Source: Anaerolineae bacterium (GTDB lineage Bacteria; Chloroflexota; Anaerolineae; JAFGEY01). From it: 19,488 nucleotides of DNA. This document shows, piece after piece, positions 14,377-19,488 of this stretch. The notes beneath the pieces were generated by a model. The model did not search any database, had not been told where the DNA came from, and was given only the letters and a program-made list of their open reading frames with translations. The position numbers were made by a program, and so were the translations under genes. Each line of letters begins with the position of its first letter. Positions within the stretch are counted from its first letter, which is position 1. Location: positions 1 to 19,488 of the forward strand of contig JAFGIE010000012.1 of assembly GCA_016929775.1 (NCBI GenBank), in the 5' to 3' direction.

Positions 14377-16179
14377 TCAGCGCGCGATCACAAAGAGCAG
14401 GATCACCAGGCAGACCAGCATGACCCAGGCCATATACCCCGCTCCCTCGACCAACAGCATCCCGCCCCATAGGACACTGCCCACGAACTTCAGGGCACGA
14501 CCGATGCCGCGGTAGACGGCATCCAGTGACAACAGGCGCTCGAACAAGGGCCACCACGCCGACCACACGTCCAGCAGGCGATCCCGAGAGCGATAGAGAA
14601 AGAAGGCGCCCGCCACCGGCAACAGCAGCGCCGCCCACATGGGCAGCGTCAGCAGGCGCAGCCACTCGCCCAGCCCGGCGCCGGTAAACGCCCGGGGCGC
14701 GACGCCCAGGACGAGAAGCGCCAGGGCAACCAGCGCACTAGCGCCATAGACCAGGCCCTCCTGCTCCCTCACCTGTCGCAGCCACGCCCGCGCGCGCCTC
14801 GAGGCGGTGGCGAGCACGCGCCGCGCGCGGGCGCACGCGGGCGCGCCGAGGTCCGCCGGGCTATCGCTCGGCGTCCCCCCACTCGCCCGTACCTGATCCA
14901 GATCGACGACGCACTCCAGCTCCAGCAGCACCTGTAGGAGGGCGCTCAAGAACAGCGCTTCGCCGACGACGGCGAGCGCGAGCGCCGCCCAGCGCCCGTC
15001 GGTGAAGGCCCCCCAGTATATGGCAGCCCGGGCTGGGAACCCCGCGCAGAGCGGCACGCCCGCCAGCGACGCGAGGGCGACCAGCGTCGGCGCTGCACGC
15101 CAATAGGTATGCACGTCATACAGGTCGAGGTGCTGGCACTGCGTCCACGCCACGTACAGCGCGACCGTCGCCAGCACGCCGCTCGCGCCAACCACCACCA
15201 ACCACGGCTCGGGCGTGCTGGGCCCCACCGCCAGGAGCACCGTGGCCCCAGGCAGGGCATGCAGGCTGGCAACGACCTGCTCGGGTTCCCGTGCGCCCCA
15301 CGCGCGCGCCGCGCCAACCAGCAAGGCGACCCCGCCCCAGACTGCGGGCGCCGCAACCGCTGGCAGCGCCTCTAGCCCCCCCCAGCCCGCGAGCCGGGCC
15401 CACATCACAGCCCCGAGCAGCGCAGGAACGCCGGTCAAGAGCACGCGGGGGGCTGGATGTGACGCCGATGCGTGGGCGCCCTGCGCCGCCCCGAACCAGG
15501 TGGGCAGCGGATAGGGCATCAACCGCAGCAGCGCGGCGACGGCAAGCGCCGCCGCCGCCAGCGGCGGGATCGCCGCCGGCGTCAGCCCTGCCATGGGCGG
15601 CGGTCCGCCCCGATCGACCCATGCGTGTGCGCCGCCGCTCTCCCAGACCGCCAGGGCAACGCCGATCAAGATCGGCCCGCATAGACTCAACCCGCCGACC
15701 CATCCCAACCGCTCCCGGGACACGCCTCGCGCATTCAGCGTGCCCAGCAGCGCCAGGTCAACCAGCAGCCACGACAGGGCGGCGGTCGTCCAGTCCCCGG
15801 CGGTGAGGAACAACAGGGCAGCTCCTAGGATCGCCATGCGGCCCGCCCGCCCCGCCGTCGCAGTCCCGATCGAGGAGAGCGCAGCCATCGCCGCAGCGCC
15901 AACGAGGAGCAGAGAGAGCAGCCACGTCTCGCGGCTGAGGATCGTGAACGGGGTCGTGCCTGCCCAGCCCAGTGCGGCGAGCGCATGCCCGTGGACCATC
16001 GGCACGCCGATCTGCGTGCGCGCCTCGATCAGGAACCCCAACGCCAGGATCAGGACCACGACCTCGGCGGAGCCTCGGTCCTGCGGCTCAAGGTAACGGT
16101 CCAGCACGTAGAATACGAGGGCGCCGATCCACAGCACCAGGATGGGGCCGAATCCCGTTGAGAAGAGACCTTCTACCAA
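14377..16179 (-). CDS. NuoL/HyfB-like antiporter-type membrane subunit
   Basis: This 600-aa protein has about sixteen membrane segments. The core resembles NuoL: RLMPYPLPTWFGAA (219-232) lines up with the KSAQxPLHxWLPDA region, and SLAGVPLCAGFPARAAIYW (371-389) with AGIPxxxGFxSKD. The C-terminus, LFERLLSLDAVYRGIGRALK then WGGMLLVEGAGYM, resembles the NuoL tail before its last helices. The TM7 lysine is Arg219, the TM5 WEL motif is WLL (137-139), and the only lysine in the protein is Lys564. The start is TTG 16179, preceded by GGGGTG about 10 nt upstream; the next clear ATG, residue 61, would remove the first helices. It is the first gene after the promoter at 16219-16248. No NADH- or hydrogen-oxidising subunit is present nearby, so its partner is unknown. 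A TTG start usually gives weaker initiation. Confidence 0.8.
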   Translation of the reverse strand: MVEGLFSTGFGPILVLWIGALVFYVLDRYLEPQDRGSAEVVVLILALGFLIEARTQIGVPMVHGHALAALGWAGTTPFTILSRETWLLSLLLVGAAAMAALSSIGTATAGRAGRMAILGAALLFLTAGDWTTAALSWLLVDLALLGTLNARGVSRERLGWVGGLSLCGPILIGVALAVWESGGAHAWVDRGGPPPMAGLTPAAIPPLAAAALAVAALLRLMPYPLPTWFGAAQGAHASASHPAPRVLLTGVPALLGAVMWARLAGWGGLEALPAVAAPAVWGGVALLVGAARAWGAREPEQVVASLHALPGATVLLAVGPSTPEPWLVVVGASGVLATVALYVAWTQCQHLDLYDVHTYWRAAPTLVALASLAGVPLCAGFPARAAIYWGAFTDGRWAALALAVVGEALFLSALLQVLLELECVVDLDQVRASGGTPSDSPADLGAPACARARRVLATASRRARAWLRQVREQEGLVYGASALVALALLVLGVAPRAFTGAGLGEWLRLLTLPMWAALLLPVAGAFFLYRSRDRLLDVWSAWWPLFERLLSLDAVYRGIGRALKFVGSVLWGGMLLVEGAGYMAWVMLVCLVILLFVIAR

Positions 16180-16213
16180 GACAGTACACCCCGTGGTGAG
16201 ATCCCGTGTAGCG

Positions 16214-16226
16214 GGTAGATTCTACC
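16214..16226. promoter_or_regulatory. Palindrome GGTAGA-T-TCTACC overlapping the -10 box (candidate operator)
   Basis: GGTAGA and TCTACC form a perfect 6-bp inverted repeat around a single T, covering the -10 box of the NuoL-like promoter. A second half site, TTCTACC, occurs at 16171-16177 over the TTG start codon. Two copies of the same word on promoter and start suggest an operator or a looping repressor, but no regulator gene is present in the window. Confidence 0.4.
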
Positions 16227-16248
16227 ACAGGGCGCCCAAAAAGGACAA
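16219..16248 (-). promoter_or_regulatory. Sigma-70-type promoter of the seven-gene minus-strand directon
   Basis: On the minus strand TTGTCC (16248-16243) and TAGAAT (16224-16219) are 18 nt apart, and the -10 is extended by TG (TGGTAGAAT). Transcription should start near 16212, about 33 nt before the TTG start of the NuoL-like gene. The 121-bp gap between the ROK kinase stop and this gene holds no terminator hairpin I can support, so read-through from the kinase is possible. Confidence 0.6.
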
Positions 16249-16300
16249 TCTATCCGCCGCAGGAGGGGGCGACGACGCGCCACAGCCCACACGTGAGTGG

Positions 16301-17266
16301 CTACTGCGGCGGATCGCCGTGCAGCTCGCCCGCTCCCCGTCGCAAGCCGAAGGCGATGCGCGCCGCGCCATACAGCCCCGCATCGTTGCCCAGCGCCGCA
16401 CGCCGGACGGCGATCTGTCCCACCGGCGCCATCGTATCCCGCGACACGACGTCGTGTATGACGGGCGCAAAGAGGTCATAGGCAGCCATCACCCCACCTC
16501 CCAGCACGACGATATCGGGCAGATAGAGGTTGATCAGCGAGAACACGCCGCGCGCAGTCGCCTGCGCCGCGCGATCGACCACCGCACGAGCGATCGGGTC
16601 GCCGGCACGTGCCATGGCGATCACGCGCTCCCCCGTGATCGTCTCCGCGTCGTGCGCTGGCAGGCGTTTCCGTGCCGCCTCTGCGATCGCCGATCCCGAG
16701 GCAAGGGACTCCCAACAGCCCGCAATGCCGCAGTAGCACGCCGGACCGTCGGGGTCGAGGGCCAAGTGCCCGATCTCGGGATGTGCGCCCCCGGCGCCGC
16801 GGTAGATCCGCCCGTCGACGATCACGCCGCCGCCGATCCCCGTGCCGATCGTGACCATCACCACCGTGCGTCCGCCTCGACCCGCGCCCAACCAGCACTC
16901 CCCCATCGCCGCCGCATCGGCGTCGTTCTCGAGCGCGACGGGCACCCCGAAGCGGGTCCGCAGCGGCGTGACAATGTCCACCCCGTCCCAGGTCGGCAGC
17001 GTGTACGGGTTATCGATCGTCCCTGCCAGCGGGTCGAGCGGTCCGGGGCAGCCGATCCCGATCGCGGCGAGCGCCGCCTCTTCGTCCCCCGCCTCAGCCA
17101 TCGCGCGGCGCACGAGCGCCGTGATGCGCCGCAGACCATCGGGAAACCCGCGCGCCGCCTCGGTCGCGATCTCAACCCGGCTGAGCAGCGTCCCCTCCGC
17201 GGTGACCGCCGCGACGGCGATCTTTGTGCCGCCGATGTCGATCCCGACCGCGATCGATCTCGCCAC
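16301..17266 (-). CDS. ROK-family sugar kinase (glucokinase-like)
   Basis: This 321-aa protein is a complete ROK kinase without an N-terminal helix-turn-helix, so it is an enzyme and not a ROK repressor. The phosphate-binding VGIDIGGTK is at 7-15, GIGCPGPLD at 70-78, and the catalytic Asp115 lies in LENDADAAA. The TIGTGIGGGVI loop (139-149) and AHPEIGHL (161-168) follow. Zinc ligands His167, Cys177, Cys179 and Cys184 are all present (CYCGIAGCWE). It phosphorylates a hexose, glucose or a relative, with ATP in the cytoplasm; N-acetylated sugars cannot be excluded. GTG 17266 is set by GGAGGG about 5 nt upstream. Its promoter at 17315-17343 is divergent from that of the exonuclease, with a palindrome between them. 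It is followed by the membrane cassette and, farther on, by sulfatase and GH2 genes whose products it might phosphorylate. Confidence 0.93.
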   Translation of the reverse strand: MARSIAVGIDIGGTKIAVAAVTAEGTLLSRVEIATEAARGFPDGLRRITALVRRAMAEAGDEEAALAAIGIGCPGPLDPLAGTIDNPYTLPTWDGVDIVTPLRTRFGVPVALENDADAAAMGECWLGAGRGGRTVVMVTIGTGIGGGVIVDGRIYRGAGGAHPEIGHLALDPDGPACYCGIAGCWESLASGSAIAEAARKRLPAHDAETITGERVIAMARAGDPIARAVVDRAAQATARGVFSLINLYLPDIVVLGGGVMAAYDLFAPVIHDVVSRDTMAPVGQIAVRRAALGNDAGLYGAARIAFGLRRGAGELHGDPPQ

Positions 17267-17314
17267 ATTGCCCTCCCGTGCCACGCACAAGAACCGTCAG
17301 AGCCTACGCACGCC

Positions 17315-17343
17315 ATTGTAATCTCGCTCGGCACCGGAGACAA
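17315..17343 (-). promoter_or_regulatory. Sigma-70-type promoter of the ROK kinase gene
   Basis: On the minus strand TTGTCT (17343-17338) and TACAAT (17320-17315) are exactly 17 nt apart. The predicted start of transcription is near 17308, giving a leader of about 42 nt to GTG 17266. The -10 hexamer TACAAT and the 17-nt spacing are the same as in the minus-strand promoter at 4690-4718. Confidence 0.65.
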
Positions 17344-17357
17344 GTCTGCTCCAGACT
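17343..17357. promoter_or_regulatory. Inverted repeat AGTCTG-CTC-CAGACT between divergent promoters
   Basis: AGTCTG (17343-17348) and CAGACT (17352-17357) form a perfect 6-bp inverted repeat with a CTC spacer. It lies in the short gap between the two divergent -35 boxes, touching the kinase -35 and ending 4 bp before the exonuclease -35. One bound dimer could control both genes. Confidence 0.45.
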
Positions 17358-17361
17358 GATC

Positions 17362-17390
17362 TTGGAACGATCCCCCTGCCGTGGTATAAT
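17362..17390 (+). promoter_or_regulatory. Strong sigma-70-type promoter of the leader ORF/exonuclease/nucleotidyltransferase unit
   Basis: TTGGAA (17362-17367) and a consensus TATAAT (17385-17390) are exactly 17 nt apart, and the -10 is extended by TG (TGGTATAAT). This is the best promoter in the window. Transcription should begin near 17397, directly before ATG 17398 of the leader ORF. Confidence 0.75.
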
Positions 17391-17397
17391 GAATCCT

Positions 17398-17478
17398 ATG
17401 CGCGATGTTGCCATCACAGTGCGCACGCGCGCCGCAGTGAAGGCCCGCCGTGCAGCGTACGGGGGAGACCCTACATGA
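17398..17478 (+). CDS. 26-aa basic leader ORF, apparently leaderless, overlapping the exonuclease start
   Basis: ATG 17398 lies 7 nt after the TATAAT box, so the mRNA would begin at or one base before the start codon, and translation would be leaderless. The 26-residue product begins MRDVAITVRTRAAVK and ends GGDPT; it is basic, with five Arg and two Lys. Its TGA (17476-17478) overlaps the exonuclease ATG as ATGA, and the exonuclease Shine-Dalgarno GGGGGAG lies inside its last codons. It may be a coupling device more than a functional peptide. An in-frame ATG at 17389 is upstream of the predicted transcript. No homologue is recognised. Confidence 0.45.
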   Translation: MRDVAITVRTRAAVKARRAAYGGDPT

Positions 17479-18044
17479 GCTTGCCGCAGAGCACGCCCGA
17501 ACCGGTCTATGTCGTGATCGACATCGAGGCGGCGGGGCCCAACCCGAGCGAGTATGCGCTCCTGTCGATCGGCGCATGCACGACCGGGCGCCCGCGCCAG
17601 ACATTCTACGTCGAGCTGCAGCCTGACCGGGATGCATCGACGCCCGAAGCGATGGCGATACACGGGCTCTCGCTCGAGCGGCTCACGGTCCGCGGCACGC
17701 CGCCCGTCGACGCCATGCGGCAGTTCGCCGCCTGGCTCGATCAGGTCACGCCGGGTCAGGCGCAGCCGGTCTTTGTCGCGTTCAACGCGCCCTTTGACTG
17801 GATGTACGTCAACGACTACTTTCATCGCTACCTGGGACGCAATCCCTTTGGGCACGCGGCGCTCGACATCAAGGCATACTATATGGGCCTACACAATGTG
17901 CCCTGGGCTGAGACCTCCTACCGCTTTGTCAGCGAGCGGTACGGCGCGCGCGATGCCCTCAGCCATCACGCCCTCGACGACGCGATCCACGAGGCCCAGC
18001 TCTTCGAGGCGATGCTCGCCGCACAACGTGCGCACGAAAGGTAG
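17475..18044 (+). CDS. DEDDh-type 3'-5' exonuclease (DnaQ/RNase T fold)
   Basis: This 189-aa single-domain protein has all the acidic residues of a DEDDh exonuclease. VVIDIEAAGPNP gives Asp16 and Glu18 (Exo I), AFNAPFDWMY gives Asp108 (Exo II), and SHHALDDAIHEA gives His164 and Asp169 (Exo III). It should use two metal ions to remove nucleotides from 3' ends of DNA or RNA. It lacks other domains, so it resembles oligoribonuclease, RNase T or stand-alone DnaQ proofreaders; the substrate cannot be chosen from motifs. ATG 17475 has GGGGGAG about 7 nt upstream and overlaps the leader ORF stop. It lies 12 bp before the nucleotidyltransferase-like gene, so the two are surely co-transcribed. A nuclease paired with a predicted nucleotide-adding enzyme suggests end trimming and extension of the same substrate. 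Confidence 0.9.
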   Translation: MSLPQSTPEPVYVVIDIEAAGPNPSEYALLSIGACTTGRPRQTFYVELQPDRDASTPEAMAIHGLSLERLTVRGTPPVDAMRQFAAWLDQVTPGQAQPVFVAFNAPFDWMYVNDYFHRYLGRNPFGHAALDIKAYYMGLHNVPWAETSYRFVSERYGARDALSHHALDDAIHEAQLFEAMLAAQRAHER

Positions 18045-18056
18045 AGAGGTACAGAG

Positions 18057-19403
18057 ATGAGCGATCGGAATGAGACAGGGTCCGCCGCCGAGATCGCGCG
18101 GATCATCGAGTCCGCTGCACGCCTGGGCGTAGAAGTCGACGAGGGCGAAGCCCTGCAATGGTTGGCGGCTATCGCTTCGTGGGACAAGAGCAACCACGTC
18201 GTCTTTGACCCTGACAGCGGCGTCTTTGGACACACCGTGACCATGCTCGATTTCAGCCCCGAGGATCTGGCCTACTTTCGGAGCATCGGCAAACTCGTCG
18301 AGTTCCACGACCAGCCAGGCGTGGTCGAGACGGCGCTCGCCCTCTCGGGGTCGGCAGCGCAGTCCAAGATCCAGATGTATCCCGGTGACTGCGACTACTT
18401 TGAGCGGGTCAACGTCCGGGCTGAGACGCGGGAAGCGGCTTGCCGCATCCTGTCCCAGCTGATCCGCGACAAGGCATTGAGCACGGACAAGGGCCCCACG
18501 TACAAGCTGATCCAGGTGCGCTTTGGCAGCTTCCCCGAAGATGTGATCGTGGGCGGACGCGCGCACAGCGCCGGGTCCTCGATCGCGTGGGACGTCGATC
18601 AGGTGGCGGCAGGCCAGATCGACGCCGCCCATCCAGACGGTCGGCCCACCACGATCGGCTGGGACGACGTCGCCGGCGACCCCGGTTGGTGCAAACTCGA
18701 TTGGGTCGTCGCCGACCCGATCCGCGGTCGGCTCGCCAACGCCAGCAACATGCTCGACGTGACCTGGGAGGCGCCAGACGGCACGATCACGCCCCTGGAC
18801 GGCTACCTCGATCCCTACTTCCAGGAGGTCTACCTCCAGGCAGACTCGATCCCGGTCTTCTCCAAGCTGGTCCGGCACGTATCGGAGGACGCCCTGGACG
18901 AGTACGTGCACCAACTGGAGAAAGAGGTGCGCAAGTACGTGAGCGGCAATGCGAACTATGGCAAAGCCGCCAAGCGCATGTACAACATCTTTCGCTACAC
19001 GGGACGATACGAAGAGGCGGCGTACCTGCGCGAGCTGTTTGACGAGCCGACGACCATCCTCTACCAAGTCTGGGCCCTGGTTCGCACGCTCGACGAGGCC
19101 CTGCTGCCTGGCTCGGACATCCCGCTGGAAACGGTGAACCACCAGGCAGACCAGCTGATCCTGGGCGTGGTCGGCGCCCTGACCGGCGCCGTCGAACTGG
19201 AGATGGTGGAAGCTCTACTCAACGTGCGGCACGCGCTGACCAGCAAAGCGCAGCACGAGGAGACCTGGTTAGCCCGGGTAGAGGGCGCACGCCAGGCAGC
19301 GATCAACATCGTCAACAACTTTTTCTACGAGCGGCTCACGGCGATCCCCGGGATCAAGGACTACATCGAGCACCTGCAGGCCGAAGAGCGGACACCCCTC
19401 TGA
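18057..19403 (+). CDS. Predicted pol-beta-type nucleotidyltransferase-fold protein
   Basis: This 448-aa protein is not of a family I can name, but it shows the nucleotidyltransferase pattern. LSGSAAQSKIQ (96-106) with Gly98-Ser99 is followed by GDCDYFERVNV, where Asp111 and Asp113 form the DxD pair. A third acidic residue could be Asp215 in CKLDWVVAD, on a predicted strand. The C-terminal part, from about 275, is helical. Its KAAKRMYNIFRYTGRYEEAAYLRELF (303-328) looks like the helical domain that follows the catalytic core in poly(A)-polymerase-like and related enzymes. No membrane segment or signal peptide is seen. ATG 18057 has GAGG 7 nt upstream. I infer that it adds nucleotides to RNA or another acceptor; a substrate other than nucleic acid is possible. 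It follows the exonuclease by 12 bp and converges on a gene at the right edge. Confidence 0.7.
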   Translation: MSDRNETGSAAEIARIIESAARLGVEVDEGEALQWLAAIASWDKSNHVVFDPDSGVFGHTVTMLDFSPEDLAYFRSIGKLVEFHDQPGVVETALALSGSAAQSKIQMYPGDCDYFERVNVRAETREAACRILSQLIRDKALSTDKGPTYKLIQVRFGSFPEDVIVGGRAHSAGSSIAWDVDQVAAGQIDAAHPDGRPTTIGWDDVAGDPGWCKLDWVVADPIRGRLANASNMLDVTWEAPDGTITPLDGYLDPYFQEVYLQADSIPVFSKLVRHVSEDALDEYVHQLEKEVRKYVSGNANYGKAAKRMYNIFRYTGRYEEAAYLRELFDEPTTILYQVWALVRTLDEALLPGSDIPLETVNHQADQLILGVVGALTGAVELEMVEALLNVRHALTSKAQHEETWLARVEGARQAAINIVNNFFYERLTAIPGIKDYIEHLQAEERTPL

Positions 19404-19414
19404 TGAGGGCAATC

Positions 19415-19426
19415 GCATTTAAATGC
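19415..19426. repeat. 12-bp palindrome GCATTTAAATGC between convergent stops
   Basis: GCATTTAAATGC is perfectly symmetric and AT-rich in an otherwise GC-rich region. It starts 11 bp after the nucleotidyltransferase stop and covers the TAA of the fragment on the other strand. It has no loop, so it is not a classical terminator, though it could mark the transcript boundary. Confidence 0.35.
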
Positions 19427-19488
19427 TGCAGAGGACCTGAGCGAGGTAGTCCTCGTCCCAACCTGCTTTGAGGCGCTTGCCCCGGATA
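19419..19488 (-). CDS. C-terminal fragment of an unidentified gene (runs off the window)
   Basis: The minus-strand frame open at the window edge gives 22 codons ending IRGKRLKAGWDEDYLAQVLCSI and then TAA at 19421-19419. Third positions are mostly G or C, as in the neighbouring genes, and the composition looks like soluble protein. It would be convergent with the nucleotidyltransferase gene, with 15 bp between stops. The fragment is too short to assign a family, and a chance open frame cannot be excluded. Confidence 0.4.
   Translation of the reverse strand, partial: IRGKRLKAGWDEDYLAQVLCSI

Noticed and set aside
17889..19142. 417-codon minus-strand open frame opposite the nucleotidyltransferase-like gene
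   Set aside because: The plus-strand frame has a promoter, Shine-Dalgarno site, coupled neighbour and catalytic motifs, while the antisense product has no family features.
19431..19454. GAGGAC...GTCCTC stem as terminator of the nucleotidyltransferase gene
   Set aside because: The stem is only 6 bp with a 12-nt loop, lacks a T-run and lies within the apparent coding end of the opposite gene.
1..19488. Insertion sequences, CRISPR arrays, phage genes or classical defence modules
   Set aside because: No transposase or integrase motifs, no direct-repeat arrays and no target duplications were seen; composition looks uniform along the window.

Overview
The window is a high-GC bacterial chromosome segment with almost no non-coding DNA. 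I see 14 convincing protein genes, two short leader ORFs and one gene fragment at the right edge, and no rRNA, tRNA, CRISPR array or insertion sequence. The gene content suggests a Chloroflexota (Anaerolineae-like) bacterium: several GT-C mannosyltransferase-type membrane proteins, a B12-type radical SAM protein, RqcH/NFACT, complex-I-like antiporter subunits, and about half of the genes starting at GTG or TTG. This taxonomic guess is inference; no marker gene settles it.

Layout. (A) 155-4649, minus strand: a GT-C glycosyltransferase-like membrane protein, a UPF0104/LPG-synthase-type flippase-like protein and a B12-binding radical SAM enzyme, spaced as one operon with a good promoter at 4690-4718. 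Downstream of it lies an unexplained 17-bp perfect inverted repeat (26-110). (B) 4895-5608, plus strand: a metallo-beta-lactamase-fold hydrolase, divergent from A, with its own promoter and an 8-codon leader ORF overlapping its start. (C) 5625-16179, minus strand: seven genes in one direction. First comes a three-gene membrane cassette (NuoL-like, small HyfE/NuoK-like, NuoN/M-like), then RqcH, a cytoplasmic-type sulfatase, a second GT-C protein and a family 2 glycoside hydrolase. (D) 16301-17266, minus strand: a ROK-family sugar kinase. (E) 17398-19403, plus strand: a 26-aa leader ORF that looks leaderless, a DEDDh exonuclease and a predicted pol-beta-type nucleotidyltransferase, tightly packed and divergent from D. 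(F) At the right edge, the last 22 codons of a convergent minus-strand gene.

How the genes may work together. The sulfatase, family 2 glycosidase and ROK kinase would fit intracellular breakdown of a sulfated or substituted glycan and phosphorylation of the released sugar. The two GT-C proteins, the flippase-like protein and the radical SAM protein suggest synthesis or decoration of a membrane-linked glycoconjugate. The membrane cassette has antiporter folds, but the key charged residues of the proton path appear to be replaced and no hydrophilic oxidoreductase subunit is nearby. The exonuclease plus nucleotidyltransferase pair is the best candidate for an undescribed nucleic-acid end-processing unit.

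Start codons were chosen from Shine-Dalgarno sites and promoter positions. Homology calls rest on motifs read by eye; no search was run.
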